DNA of 64,000 bases from Symbiodinium natans (GCA_905221605.1 CAJNDS010000147.1:517273-581272), one strand, 5' to 3'. Positions 1 to 10,683 are shown, counted from the stretch's first letter. Notes: generated from the letters alone by a model not told the origin. Numbers and translations: made by a program.

Positions 1-371
1 ATAGAACCCAGTTAACCAGAATACGAAGTCGAATCAAAAAGTTCCCTAGCTTAGTCTTGGACATTGCCACCGGATTGTTGGACAGCTGGTGGCCTTGCAT
101 CCTTTCTCAGATAAATTTAGATTGCCATCACCTCCCTGATCTTAGCATCTGCTCACCCCTTATCGCCAAATATTCTCATGGATCGTGTAGTATCGTAGAT
201 GAGACTTTTCAGTAGTAGGGGCCAGAGAGGTTGGATGATCAAGTTTCGTATCAGCGGGAGGGCATACAAGGACCTAGCATCTTGGGATCCTTAATCCCTA
301 AACCCTAGACCCTAAACCCTGAACCCTAAACCCTAAACCCTAAACCCTATACTAAACCCTAAACCCTAATC
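1..371. other. No gene seen; first telomeric tract
   Basis: Unique-looking sequence without a recognisable exon to about 290, then a CCCTAAA tract from about 295 to 369. No element ends were recognised in the first 290 bases. Confidence 0.5.
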
Positions 372-460
372 GCTCTTCAATGCGGACGACGCTTGTGAGG
401 ATGACGACGGGCTGCAACTTGCCGCAGTGGCCCAGGGGCGCGGAGCAGTGAGTTGGTGTT
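372..460 (+). CDS. Exon-like segment, unrecognised
   Basis: Directly follows a CCCTAAA tract and reads NADDACEDDDGLQLAAVAQG in one frame, an acidic and protein-like stretch. No stop until it runs into a degenerate element at about 497. No family recognised; could be chance. Confidence 0.3.
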
Positions 461-610
461 CTCGGACGATGATAGGGGGTTGTGATCTTCATGCCAACCT
501 CTAAACGGGAGTTTACGAAAATAGGGGACCCCTAGATTAGACCCCCCAGATAGTGGGGTTTCCTTAGAGTAGGACCCCAGTAAGGTAACCCTAATCGTAG
601 ACACCAAACT

Positions 611-694
611 ACCCAAAGGCTCCTATGTAGTGTCTTTTTGTGGGGTCGTATACTCGAACCCCCTATAGCTAACCTACAAAAGGAACTACATTGG
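611..694 (+). mobile_element. TIR element, family J
   Basis: Ends ACCCAAAGGCTCCTATGTAG and GAACTACATTGG are partly complementary, with a GGGGTCGTATACT core shared with copies at 24481, 27741 and 62235. No exon is evident on either side. Confidence 0.6.
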
Positions 695-1260
695 CGCGAT
701 CAGGTAGAAGCCCCAAACCACTAATTCCCTTCAAGAAAGTACACCCTGCAGCTCGGCAGCTTGAAACAGCCACCGGCACGGTTTCCCAACCTGCCAAGGT
801 TGCGTGTCGGATTGCAAGCTGATTCGCTTAGGGTTTAGGGTTTCGATATAGTGTGTGTGTGTGTTCTTATTTTTTGGCACCGAATTGTCTTTGTGTGTTC
901 CATACAAAAGTAATGGCGCCTCGAAAAGACGAGCTACAAGCAACCCTAAACGATTTACAGTTTAGGGTTCAACATTCCTTCCTAAAGGGATGTGGGTGAG
1001 CAGGGCGGAGAGAAGTTAATTTCGAGGTTGTAGCCCTGCCACTTCATCAGCCTTGCCGCCTCAAGCCCCAAACCCTCCGCAAACCCCAAAACTCACCGCA
1101 GAAGCCCTATGCACCCCATGCACCGCAGAGGGGCAGCCCCCTGCATAAATCCCATCATCCATACACAACGCCTTGTTACACTCTCTAGAACCCCCAAAGA
1201 AACCCCAACAACTCCCCAAGAAGTCCTCACAAAAGCGACTTGTAAGGCGTAGAAGCCCAG
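695..1260. other. No confident gene
   Basis: Short telomeric motifs in both orientations and a (GT) run near 851-863. Open frames here are short and cross telomeric motifs; nothing supported as coding. Confidence 0.4.
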
Positions 1261-1327
1261 GTACTATGTCGGGGATTTCGTCTCGGATCACACCCCAGGC
1301 TTCGAGGTTCGCTTTGCCGTTCCACAG
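1261..1327 (+). CDS. Exon-like segment, unrecognised
   Basis: After CAG, the frame reads YYVGDFVSDHTPGFEVRF and runs to CCACAG before a TTTAGGG tract. Exon followed by TTTAGGG is the common arrangement in this window. No domain recognised. Confidence 0.4.
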
Positions 1328-2032
1328 GATTTGGGGTTTAGGGTTAGGGTTTAGGGTTTAGGGTTTATGGTTTAGGGTTTAGGGTTTCGGGCTTATCTCT
1401 TGGACTTCTTGTTTAGGGACTTGGGGGGGCCCGATATACGACTCAGGTTCGTTGGACACTTTGGGTTTGGGCTCTACCAAAAGGGCTCAATGAGCTTGTG
1501 TAAGTAGGTTGGGTTTAGGGTCGCGGCTTGCGTACTGTATCTACCTTGCCTCATCCTGCTTTTACCTAGAAAGAAGTAGCCCTAGACACTAGGAGACCCC
1601 GAACAGGCTGCAACTTGCCAAACGTCTTGATCACCCCTCACAAAAAAAACCTACATCACGACATGGTCTGCATCATAACCCCTCTGAAAAAAACAAACTA
1701 GCTGCAGCCTAAGCATGAAACCCTCACGTCATAATGCCGCTGCAACCCCATGGTAAGCCGATATTATTCCCCACTATCAACATCCTGAACCCTCAACCCT
1801 AAACCCTAAACCCTCAACCCTGAACCCCAAACCCGAAACCCTAAACCCCAAACCCTAAACCCCAAACCCTAAACCCCAAACCCTCAAAGAGAACCTGGAA
1901 GGCGGCTGCCCTCAGTGGCTTGGACTGTGCCCGGCACCTCTCAGGGCGCATGGCTGCGGCCGCCTAGGGCGCAGGGCTGAGATTTTGCAGGACTGCTGCC
2001 TAAACCCTAAACCCTAAACCCTAAACCCCAAA

Positions 2033-2122
2033 CCCTAAGCCCTAAGCCCTAAGCCCTAAGCCCTAAGCCCTAAGCCCTAAGCCCTAAGCCCTAAGCCCTA
2101 AGCCCTAAGCCCTAAGCCCTAA
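2033..2122 (+). repeat. (CCCTAAG)n variant telomeric array
   Basis: About twelve head-to-tail CCCTAAG units, a one-base variant of CCCTAAA, preceded by standard units. The variant is homogeneous, which points to local amplification rather than scattered point mutation. Confidence 0.9.
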
Positions 2123-2402
2123 ACTTATCCCCCTACTGCGGTAATTCATCCCGAGTTAAGCCACATGGACAACGAACCCCGATGTCGGGGGGCTCATGTA
2201 GCCTGGTCGACCACCTGCTAGCTCCATTTTCTTTCTGCTGTACAGGCTTAGGGTTATCATAGGGTGGTCCTTTCGACGCATGCATCTGGTCTTGCTCCAC
2301 TCTATCATTAATGTAGAGGTTGAGGGTATAAGGGTTCAGGGCTTATAGGGGTTAGAATAGTTGAAGACCCAAACCGAAGGCAAAGCTGTGAGCATCATAG
2401 GG

Positions 2403-2457
2403 TGTAGGGTTTAGGGTTTAGGGTTTAGGGTTTAGGGTTTAGGGTTTAGGGTTTAGG
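2403..2457 (+). repeat. (TTTAGGG)n interstitial telomeric tract
   Basis: About eight perfect TTTAGGG units away from any chromosome end. Confidence 0.9.
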
Positions 2458-3125
2458 GGTATTAAGGCATTCACGCATGAGGTTGCCGTGCTAAGGCGGC
2501 GATGTCAATATTCTAGAGCCTTGCCGTGGTAGGCAAATTCAAGTCCCCAAGCCTTTCACCCTGCTGAGATTCCTTTAAGTCTATAATCAATATTCACGGT
2601 TTAGGGTTTAGGGTTTAGGGTTTAAGGTTTAAGGTTAAGGGTTTTCAACACAATGCTTGGGCATACCCCTTGAAAGACATTGAGGGGTATGGAAAAATCC
2701 TTCCTTATATTCTCCTTTTGTGTGTTAAGGGGCATTGGTGTGGGGCATGCTGCATGATTCTTGGATGAAGTCTAAACCCTAAGCCCTAAATCCTTTCAGG
2801 GGGTATGGGTTTGGGGCATGCTGAATAATCCTAAGATAGAAAGCATGGTAACTGACAAGGCTCCCAGCTTCATGCAAACCCTAAACCCTAAACCCTGAAC
2901 CCTGAATAATAATCCCTATATTGTCCTTAATAAGGAAAGCTTTAACAACAAATTGGGGGGTTCTTAGCAATTCGTAGAACCCAAAACCCCGAAACCCTAA
3001 GCTTCCGACCTATTGGATGGGCTCCTCTCGCAACCCCAAAAGTGACTTAATTGGGGCCAACTTCCTCATAGGTTTAGGGTTTCGGGTTTAGGGTTTAGGG
3101 TTTAGGGTTTAGAGCTTGCGCATGA

Positions 3126-6043
3126 GCCCGTCAACTATATAAATATAGAACTGTTTTAAGCCAAGAAAACTCAGAGAAGCCCCCCCCCCCCCCCTCCAAA
3201 TCCCGAGCATCCGCCCTTGGCGGGGTTCACTTTGCCTTGCGTGTTCCAGAGCATTTCGTGGCGCGTAGCACGCTCTGTGTGTCTGGGATCTTCGACATCT
3301 TGGTGCAACAACACGCAATGAGGGATGCGGCGAGAGTGGCACCGGCCGAGACGTGTCAGGAGGAAGGTCCCAAGGACGGGCAAGTGGCCGCAACCGCGAG
3401 AAGCCTTGGTTTGCCAGAGTTCCTCGGTCTGCTTGCGTGCGGGGATGACGCCACCCTGCGCGTAACAGCCCTGGAGTCAGTGAACCGCAGCGTTTCTTAG
3501 TAGAAGAGTAGGAAGCCTTTAACCTTTTTGGGGTATTCTCATCCCAACAAAGGCCAACCTTTAACTCCCCCAGGTTACTGGACAACTAAGGTTTTCGAGA
3601 CGACGGAGAAGGAGGCCATCATGCTGTTCAGCAAAGTCATCCTAATGCTCAACGACCCCGTTCCTTCGGGACGAACTGAACCTTAAAAGGTTTAAGGTTC
3701 ATATACCTTGTTAATAGGAATTCTAGTAGTAATAGGGTATATGAACCCCAATTTTAGGGTTCGTTTGGTCCCCTAAGGTTTGGGATGTCAAGCGAGCTGC
3801 AATCCAATTGCTTTCTGAGCTGGCTCCGCGATTCGACCTCGACACGCTGCGCAGTTTGAAGCGATTGCTCGTTTACCCTGATCCTTTGGTACCTCGCAGA
3901 CTAAATCAAGCCTAGAAGGGTTTATGGTCCATATACCGTACTGGCAGCGAGTATTTTGTAGTAAAGGGTAGATGACCTCAAACTATAGGGCTCGTTTCTT
4001 CCCCAAGGTACAGACGATGATTGCTTGCGTGCTGAAGCCTGTGGATGCAGAGGGCTACTGCCGGCAGGTCCTTGGTGACCGATCGACAGTTCAAGCTGGT
4101 GTGAGTCGTCAAGGACGACTTCTTGAGTTTCTTGATGCAAGCTTACAGGCAGACCGGGAGATTGTCCTGGCAGCCGTGAAGCAGGACGGGGAATCCTTGA
4201 AGTATGCGCAGCAGAACTTACAGGACGACGACGAGATCGTGCTCGCCGCAGTCGCCGAGTGCGGACCTGCGGTTGAGTTCCTTGGGGACCAAATGAACCC
4301 TAAAGTTTGGGTCATGTACCCTATACTACCATAATTCCCATTAAGGTATATGAACCATAAACCCTTTTCGGGTTCATTTCGTCCCCAAGGTTTGCCAGCC
4401 GGGAGATCATTGCCAGACACGCGGGTCTCCGGGCACTGCGTGAGGGACGAGGTCTCTGCTTGTGCGGTGACTACGTGGTGTTAGAGGCTTAGTAGTAGAG
4501 TAGGTACTCTTTAACCTTTTTTGTTGGGGTAGTAGTACTCTTTAACTTTTTTTGGGGGTAGTAGAAATCCCCCTTATCATATCCTATCATCCCAAAGGTT
4601 CACGTTTCGTTCCCCCAGGATACTGGACAGCTAAGGAGGACCTCGGCCAGGGTGCCTATGGCAAGGTGGTCAAAGCTGAGCACCCGGGAACCCAGCGCCT
4701 TGTGGCCATCAAGAACCTTGGGGCCCAAATGAACCCTAAAATTTGGGGTCATGTACCCTATTACTACTAAGAATCCCGAATTAAGGTAATGTGAACCATA
4801 AACCCTTTTAGGACCAAATGAACCCTCAAATTGGGGTCATGTACCCTATTACTACTAATAATTCCTATTTAAGGTAATATGAACCATAAACCCTTTTTAG
4901 GGTTCCTTTCGTCCCCAAGGAAGATGTCCTACGACCCTGATGGGCGAGGAAGGAGTATCCCGGCCTACGCCGTGCGGGAGGTGTCGCTGCTGCGCAAGTT
5001 CACTCATCCCAACGTGCCTTGGGGACCAAATGAACCCTACAATTTGGGTCATGTACCCTATACTACTATAATTCCTATGAAGGTAATATGAACCATAAAC
5101 CCTTTAAGGGTTCATTTTGTCCCCAAGGTGGTGCAGCTCCTCGCTGTGTATATGGACCGGAGCGACATTCGGCTGGTCTTCGAGTTTCACCCGGCTGACC
5201 TTCACAAGGTGATCACCCAGTGCAAGCAGGGTTCTTGTGACCTGCCGATCACGGAAGTTAGACAATACGCCACGAACATCCTGGATGGCCTGTATGCATG
5301 CCACAGCAGGCAAATTCTTCATCGCGACCTTAAGCCCGAGAATATACTCCTTGGCGCCGACGGCGTCCTGAAGATAGCAGACTTTGGCCTGGCGCGTGTG
5401 AACCAGCAGCAGCAAGCATTGACCCAGAATATGGCGACGCTTTGGTACAGGAGTCCAGAACTCCTCCTGGGCGCAGAAGGCTATGGATTTGAAGTGGACT
5501 GCTGGTCGGCAGGCTGTGTGATCGCTGAGATGTGCACCGGCCAGCCGTTGTTCCCAGGAGACTCCGAAATTGGCACTTTGATAAGGATCTTCCAGCTTCT
5601 TGGTAGTTGAGTGAGTACACTTTACAGTTTTTGGGTACTATAATCTCCTATAGAACTGAAAGTGCACACCTTTGGGGGCTTATGAACTCAGCAACTAAGG
5701 CTTCTGGGCACGCCGTCACAAACGAATTGGCCGCAGGGCACGCAGCTCCTCCATTTTAAAGACAAGTTTCCGAAATGGCAAGCAAGAGGCCAGGGCCTTA
5801 AACTCATTCTCGGTGTGCGGCAAGAAACTCGGTAGGCCGTTGGGACATTTTGTATTTTCCCTTCTTGGGGTTTAAGAGGATCATAATTCAGGAATATTTT
5901 TCAGAGGGCTCTCTGGGTCATCCAAGGAAGTCTGCGCTCATGAAGGAGATCAACTCCTCAGCGGCCTACTTTGCTTGCAACCCTGCCGACGTCTTTCATC
6001 AAGACAAGCATACCGTCATCCCTTCTGCTTGCGCCACGACTGA
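3126..6043 (+). CDS. HEAT-like / DUF4116 / CDK-type protein kinase fusion
   Basis: Reads as one protein once nine TIR introns are removed. Exons: first exon open from 3126 (true start unresolved) to 3491; 3591-3659; 3778-3888; 4008-4276; 4390-4483; 4636-4712; 4920-5013; 5128-5594; 5700-5823; 5927-6043 (TGA). All junctions keep frame. Exons 1-3 look helical and HEAT-like. Exon 4 carries two DUF4116-type units (DREIVLAAVKQDG, DDEIVLAAVAECG). The rest is a full CDK-like kinase: GQGAYGKV loop, VAIKK joined across the intron at 4713, IPAYAVREVSLL in the PSTAIRE position, HRDLKPEN (about 5320-5343), DFGLAR, TLWYRSPE (SPE instead of APE), FPGDSEIG, and a C-lobe ending near RHPF. Catalytic Lys, Asp and DFG are present, so it should be active (inference). 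Substrate and cyclin partner cannot be told. The 5' exon may be missing an upstream coding part. Confidence 0.85.
3492..3590 (+). mobile_element. Intron 1 of kinase gene, TIR family B
   Basis: Ends CTTAG / CTAAG; flanking GTTT on both sides. Excision leaves one GTTT and keeps phase 0. Donor GT, acceptor AAG|G. Confidence 0.88.
3660..3777 (+). mobile_element. Intron 2 of kinase gene, family A
   Basis: Degenerate ends CCTTCGGGAC / GTCCCCTAAGG flanked by GTT / GTT. Donor GT, acceptor AAG|G, phase 0. Confidence 0.88.
3889..4007 (+). mobile_element. Intron 3 of kinase gene, family A
   Basis: Left end decayed (CCTCGCAGAC), right end CCCCAAGG, flanked by GTA / GTA. Donor GT, acceptor AAG|G, phase 0. 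The decayed ends suggest an old copy. Confidence 0.85.
4277..4389 (+). mobile_element. Intron 4 of kinase gene, family A
   Basis: Ends CCTTGGGGAC / GTCCCCAAGG, flanked by GTT / GTT. Donor GT, acceptor AAG|G, phase 2. Near-consensus, so probably young. Confidence 0.9.
4484..4635 (+). mobile_element. Intron 5 of kinase gene, family B
   Basis: Ends CTTAGTAGTAGAG / CAGCTAAG, flanked by GAGG / GAGG. Donor GA, acceptor AAG|G; joins VVLE to DLGQGAYGKV at the start of the kinase domain. Confidence 0.88.
4713..4919 (+). mobile_element. Intron 6 of kinase gene, family A with internal duplication
   Basis: Ends CCTTGGGG / CCCCAAGG flanked by GAA / GAA; donor GA, acceptor AAG|G. Holds two tandem bodies: the ACCAAATGAACCCT to CATAAACCCTTTTAGG part occurs twice, making 207 bp instead of about 113. 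Confidence 0.88.
5014..5127 (+). mobile_element. Intron 7 of kinase gene, family A
   Basis: Ends CCTTGGGGAC / GTCCCCAAGG flanked by GTG / GTG; donor GT, acceptor AAG|G. Excision joins HPNV to VQLLAVY, as expected in a CDK N-lobe. Confidence 0.9.
5595..5699 (+). mobile_element. Intron 8 of kinase gene, family E
   Basis: Ends CTTGGTAGTTGAGTGAG / AACTCAGCAACTAAG with inner AGTACACTTT / AAAGTGCAC complement; flanked by GCTT / GCTT. Donor GC, acceptor AAG|G. Confidence 0.88.
5824..5926 (+). mobile_element. Intron 9 of kinase gene, family F
   Basis: Ends CTCGGTAGGCC / GGGTCATCCAAG; flanks GAAA / GAAG. Donor GA, acceptor AAG|G. Excision reveals the C-lobe ending in LCLQPCRRLSSRQAYRHPF. Confidence 0.85.
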
Positions 6044-6045
6044 TT

Positions 6046-6204
6046 GATTCCTGGTGGCCCAGTGGAACCCTCTTGCCCATGTTTTTGGTTCTAGGCTCCC
6101 GTAAAAAGTACCCAACCCTGAACCCTAAACCCTAGACCCGAAACCCTAAACAACCAACCCCAGAAAGGGTACCCGCCTCTCAAAATGGTTAAGGGGCTAC
6201 CAAG
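6046..6204 (+). mobile_element. Family C element just after the kinase stop
   Basis: Ends CCTGGTGGCCCAG / GGGCTACCAAG, flanked by GATT / GATT, carrying a CCCTAAA tract. It starts three bases after the TGA, so it would be a 3' UTR intron. Confidence 0.75.
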
Positions 6205-6685
6205 GATTCCGCCCCGTGCATGGATCCAGATGCCAGGGCAAGGTTTGGGGTCTCATTGTGGTCTTAAGACTTTTCCGTAGGTTACCCAAGAATCCCAAAA
6301 GTATTTTTCAAGGCCCTGCCAAAAACAGTAGGTTTGGGGTTCTTATGGACTTGTTAGCACACATTGAACTCCAGCTGCTGGAGTTGGTAGTACAGCGCAC
6401 GTGCGGCCATGAAACTCACCACTGAAAGAAGCCCCATGTAATCCGATGCCACCTTGAAGTTAACCTAGACCCCCCGAGGGGTTGGGGGATGGGCTATCAT
6501 ACCTATAGAGTCCTTAAAAAGGACCCCCCGTTACAGTATTGGTTCTGGGGATTAGCCTAAGAATAGTCCCATCCTGCAAAACTGTGAGACTTCTTGTGGC
6601 GGATTCAGTGGTCCAGCCGGAATGAGTGACGAGGTCAGAAGGGGGACCCTTTGCGGGTGTGGCTTCCTGCCCAGCCAGACTTCGA
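6205..6685. other. No confident gene
   Basis: Downstream of the kinase gene. Short frames only; an inverted pair (GACCCCCCGAGG near 6469 and AAGGACCCCCC near 6520) marks a possible unlisted element. Confidence 0.35.
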
Positions 6686-6793
6686 CTGGGTTTTGGAGTT
6701 CTATACTTTAATGCTGTATTTGGGTTCTGGGTTCCTTTTATAGCTACCTATACCTAAAGCGTGTATATTTTTCCAGAGTCTACTCCACAGTAG
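6686..6793 (+). mobile_element. TIR element, family D
   Basis: CTGGGTTTTGGAGTTCTATACTT at the left and GAGTCTACTCCACAG at the right match copies at 26804, 30433, 49835 and 50228. Surrounding exon not identified. Confidence 0.7.
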
Positions 6794-6886
6794 GGTCTAG
6801 GATCTAGTGAGGATTTGGGGTTCATCTGCTCTGTACTAGGGGATAGGGTCAGTCACATTCCGACATCGCGAGACTAGGCTGTTGAC

Positions 6887-6945
6887 CCAAACCCTAAACC
6901 CGAAACCCTAAACCCTAAACCCTAAACCCTAAACCCTAAACCCTA
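6887..6945 (+). repeat. (CCCTAAA)n interstitial telomeric tract
   Basis: About eight CCCTAAA units with two CCCGAAA variants. Confidence 0.85.
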
Positions 6946-7174
6946 ACGTGCGGAGATGGTCTGTTTGGTCGTGAGCCAGAGCCTGCGTCCATGATCTTCA
7001 ATTTAACATAGGGTTTAGGGTTTTAGGGTTTAGGGTTTAGGGCCTCATGGTCTCGGTCTGCCTTCTCTTGCTTTCACTCTAGGGCTGGCGATCACGCGAT
7101 CATGACAAATCTCTCAGTCAGTTCGGGTTTCGGGTTTAGGGTTTAGGGTTTAGGGTTCAGGGTTCAGGGTTTAG

Positions 7175-7256
7175 GAAGCCTTACCGCGATGTCTTGCACA
7201 ACAGCGCAGCAAAGGATGTCCAGCTGCAGTGGAATCTCAAGACGGACTATGCGTAG
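7175..7256 (+). CDS. Exon-like segment, possible C-terminus
   Basis: A TTTAGGG tract ends in TTTAG|G, then the frame reads KPYRDVLHNSAAKDVQ and on to a TAG. The telomeric tract itself seems to supply the acceptor. No family recognised. Confidence 0.45.
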
Positions 7257-8007
7257 CAGTACCTAGCTTACAAGAAGCCAGTGTAGAATTTTGATTTTCG
7301 ACGTCACAGCTTCCACTGGGTAGCTGCTTATAGGCTCATGCCGTCCGAAATTCCTGTCACTTGTCACTTGTAGTCAGAATGAAGGGACGGGCTGTCCGAT
7401 GTAAGCCGTGGCAGCTTGCACAGGCGTCTGGAGAGAACCCTGCCATTCCCTCCCCCTAATACTAAATCCCCCCCCCCTACCCTTATCATTATAGTTATAT
7501 TGGAGTATAGGTGGGGGGGGCTATTTAATAGAAGGGTGAGGGGTGCAGGTTTACAGGGGGTTATGTTTGGTAGGGGGGGGTGGGAGGGGTTATTTTATAC
7601 TAGGGGGTAGAGGGGGGGGGCGGCTGAACAGTAGGGGGCGATCCTTAACATGAAGGTTTGGTCCTTGATTAAGGGGTATTGGGCTCTTTGGGTAATTCCC
7701 GAGTTTCGGAACCCCTAAACCCTAAACCCTAAACCCTAAACTGAGAACCGCTCTCAAACAACGGACAGCCGGCGATCCCTCCCTTCTTTTGCAGCCTGCA
7801 TGCAACCTGCGTGCGCCTGCAAGCATTGCGTCTCGAAGTCGAGTCTTTTCAGGTTCCCCTAATGAAGATTACAGTCTGGGGGTGGGGGGGGTTAGGGTTT
7901 AGGGTTTTTAGGGTTTAGACTTCATCGGCCTGGATGTAAAAGGGTTTAGGGTGTAGAGTTTCAGGGTTTAGGGTTAGGGGTTTAGGGCATAGAGTTTGGA
8001 ATGCCTG

Positions 8008-8044
8008 TGAGAGAGAGAGAGAGAGAGAGACTGAGAGAGAGAGG
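8008..8044 (+). repeat. (GA)n microsatellite
   Basis: GA dinucleotide run interrupted once by CTGA, followed by a telomeric motif. Confidence 0.9.
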
Positions 8045-9080
8045 GTTTAGGGAATATGGGGTATATCCCGGTTTTTGGAAATGCTCATATACGGACCTTC
8101 AGCTTAGGTAGGTTGTGGGCCGTGTCTTGTGCCCCTAAACCCTAAACCCTAAACCCTAAACCGATGCAACCTCAGGAAGCCTCGACCTGATTTTCCTTCT
8201 GCACGCGTGATCGCATTGAGGTTACTCTGCTCTTGGCCAGGCCACGCTCCTTAGAAGACACTGCATAGGTTTTAGGGTTTAGGGTTTCGGGTTTAGGATT
8301 TAGGGTTTAGGCTTTAGGGTGGGTATGTCCCAAAAAATAGGCTCCCCCTAAGAGAACTGCATGTGTCGTGGAATGTGTCTGGCCTAGGGCTTGTCTCCTT
8401 GCTAGCCCAGGGGTACCTTTTTCCATTTGTTTAGTTCTCAAGGTTCCCTTGTAAAGTAACCAACCCCAAAATGGGGGTTTAGGGTTTAGGGTTTACCTTC
8501 TAGCTCTTTAACTTTTGTGGGTTGGTTACGAAAATCCTGGTTGTTCCTCGTCTTGCGGGAATAACCTCGATTTTTTAGAAAAACTGGGTTCTGCGAATTT
8601 GGACCCGTATTTTCGCCGTAATTTGCCCATATTTTCCCGTAGTTTACCTGTGTTTTCCCGTAGTGAGAAGCCTGCTAGGGAAAACCGGGGCAACACGAAA
8701 AAATGTAGGCAAAAGATGTTCTAAGTAGGGTTTAGGGTTTAGGGCTACTAAGGAGTGGTTACTGGGCTAGTATTCTCTTAAGGTGCCTCTATTGCCCTTT
8801 TGCGGTTACTGGGCTACCAAGTGTCAGGAATTCGAAGTGCCTTCGAAGACTGTCCCTTCGGAGTCATGGCCGAGTCAGCGGGTCCATGAGACAGCCCGGA
8901 CCCGAGACCCTAGACCCTAGACCCTAGACCCTAGACCCTAAACCCTAAACCCTAACCCTAACCCTGACCCTACCTTAAGAGAACTCAAACCTACTTTGTG
9001 GCACGGTTCTTACAGTATAAGGGATGCCCAACTTATATTTCACCTTCACCACCACCAGGTGCAAGTCATACTCCGCCAAT

Positions 9081-9202
9081 ACTTCATGGCACTTATTCAC
9101 CAAATATGACTGTACTTACAACCCACGTATAAGCCCCTGGAGTGCCCTAATATGGTTGCAAGTACACTTATAATTGGTAAATAAGTACCATGAACCTCCA
9201 AG
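9081..9202 (+). mobile_element. TIR element, family H
   Basis: Left ACTTCATGGCACTTATTC and right AATAAGTACCATGAACCT are complementary; inner parts also pair (GACTGTACTTAC / GCAAGTACACTTA). Flanks short exon-like sequence on both sides. Confidence 0.75.
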
Positions 9203-9276
9203 TAGACGAGTCCTGACCCGCGGGCTCAACGCGCGCGCAAGGACGAGTTTCTGCAGAATGCCTGAGCGCGAAATGG

Positions 9277-9377
9277 TGGTTTCCGAAATCAGGGGTACCG
9301 TTTTAGGGGTCCTTGTTATACGGGAATCCTATTATTTGGGTCTATTTCGGGTGTCCTTATTTTCGTAAACCCCCAAA
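9277..9377 (+). mobile_element. TIR element, family L
   Basis: GGTTTCCGAAATCAGGGGTACC at the left pairs with GTGTCCTTATTTTCGTAAACCCC at the right. Related copies at 26373 and 40123. Confidence 0.7.
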
Positions 9378-9431
9378 TGAACCCAAAAGGGTGTGTGTGT
9401 GTGTGGGTGTTTTGGATTCTATATACTTTGA

Positions 9432-9698
9432 CCATTGGGGACCCGAAAAGGGTTCAGGGTTTGGGGTTTCCATATACCTTAATATAGGGGCCTTGTTAAT
9501 TAGAGTAGTGGGGTTAACTATTATAGTTCATTTCATCTAGGGACCATAAGGGATACCACTAGTATTTCTTACGACCCCGATATTGGATTGCCCAATATAC
9601 CTTCATAGGGATGACATGGGGTATATGACCTCTAAACCCTAGCCCTAAACCCTAAACCCCAAACCCCCCAATCATAAGGTTCATTTCGTCCCCAAAGA
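9432..9698 (+). mobile_element. Two degenerate family A copies
   Basis: TTGGGGACCCGAAAAGGGTTC with CATATACCTTAATA resembles a reverse-type family A copy to about 9551; a second ends in GTTCATTTCGTCCCC at 9694. Ends are decayed, so limits are approximate. Confidence 0.5.
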
Positions 9699-9972
9699 TT
9701 GTAGGGTGCGCGAACTGGTAGGAGGCCACACGGCACGCTTCTGCACCCAAGGCTCACCTTACCCTCGGCCCTCCTCCGCGTGTGTATCGGTTACCCGATC
9801 TAGGGTTAGGGTTTAGGGTTTATAGGGTTTAGGGTTTAAGGCAGACGAGGAGGGTGGAGGGCATGGTGTTTTGTCCAACAGTTACCTCGAGTTGTCCCAC
9901 CTAGGCGGGTGGCAAAAAACAGGCGATGTTTGGGGTTTGCAAAGAGGGTTTGGCATGAACTTAGGGCTTTTC

Positions 9973-10082
9973 CTTGGAGGTTCATGGTACTTATTAATCA
10001 AGTAATACTGTACTTATGACTGTACTTTTTACCATATTAGGGCACAGTCATAAGTGGTTAATAAGTACCATGAACCTCCAAG
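9973..10082 (+). mobile_element. TIR element, family H
   Basis: Near-consensus copy: CTTGGAGGTTCATGGTACTT at the left and AAGTACCATGAACCTCCAAG at the right, almost perfect inverted repeats over 30 bases. Confidence 0.88.
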
Positions 10083-10199
10083 TAGTTAGCACCAAATACT
10101 TCGGTGTTTCCATCCTTCCGTCCCGAATGGCAGTCATTGTCGCTACCCAAGTTGAGCATGGTCGTGATGCTGGACCACAAACGGTTTACCGCCCTTTAT

Positions 10200-10290
10200 A
10201 CTACCCCCCCTAGGTTCCCCCCTTGAAATAACCTAATTCTCCCTAAATAGCCTGAGTTAGGGGGGGGGGAACCTAATTAGGGGGGGTAGT
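10200..10290 (+). mobile_element. Hairpin-forming element, family N
   Basis: TACTACCCCCCCTAGGTTCC is complementary to GGAACCTAATTAGGGGGGGT at the other end. A related partial copy lies at 45770. Confidence 0.7.
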
Positions 10291-10307
10291 CTTGAGGGAG
10301 TAGTCGG

Positions 10308-10356
10308 GAAACCCATCATACAAGGGTGTTCAAGTCAAGGAGCTGTTGACATCAAG
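10308..10356 (+). CDS. Exon-like segment before a family A intron
   Basis: Frame reads GVQVKELLTS up to the family A element, whose right side gives CCCCAAG|GTAG. The left TIR is partly deleted. Unrecognised. Confidence 0.35.
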
Positions 10357-10456
10357 GTCCTTCTCCCTACAATTGGGGTCATATACCCTATGCGAAAAAT
10401 GGCCCTATTCAGGCTCTTGGACCATAACCCCTGTTAGGGTTCATGTAGTCCCCAAG
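10357..10456 (+). mobile_element. Family A element with deleted left end
   Basis: CCTTCTCCCTACAATTGGGGTC at left lacks the usual GGGGACCAAATGAA; right end TAGTCCCCAAG is intact. Confidence 0.7.
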
Positions 10457-10546
10457 GTAGTCTAAACTCTGAACTCTAAACCCTAAGCCTTATTCCGACC
10501 CCCTATATTGGTTTAAGGGTCCTGCCCTTAAGGAGCAGTTGAAATC

Positions 10547-10647
10547 CTAGGTAGGCCCTTGGGACATTTTTGTATTTTTCCCTTATTGGGTTTAAGAGGA
10601 TAGTATATGAGGAATATTTTGAGAAGGTCTTATAAGGGCCATCCTAG
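10547..10647 (+). mobile_element. TIR element, family F
   Basis: Ends CTAGGTAGGCCCTTGGG / AAGGGCCATCCTAG. Flanked by AATC / AATC, a clean 4-base target duplication that does not begin with G on this strand (it reads GATT on the other). Confidence 0.85.
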
Positions 10648-10683
10648 AATCAAGGGTTTAGGGTTTCGGGTTTCGGGTTTCGG

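Noticed and set aside
295-370. A true chromosome end (telomere)
   Set aside because: Telomeric tracts are short, degenerate, in both orientations and spread through the whole window, with coding on all sides.
3491-3591. Inverted-repeat elements as bacterial terminators or riboswitches
   Set aside because: They interrupt reading frames and restore them on excision, with AG|G ends; context is eukaryotic.
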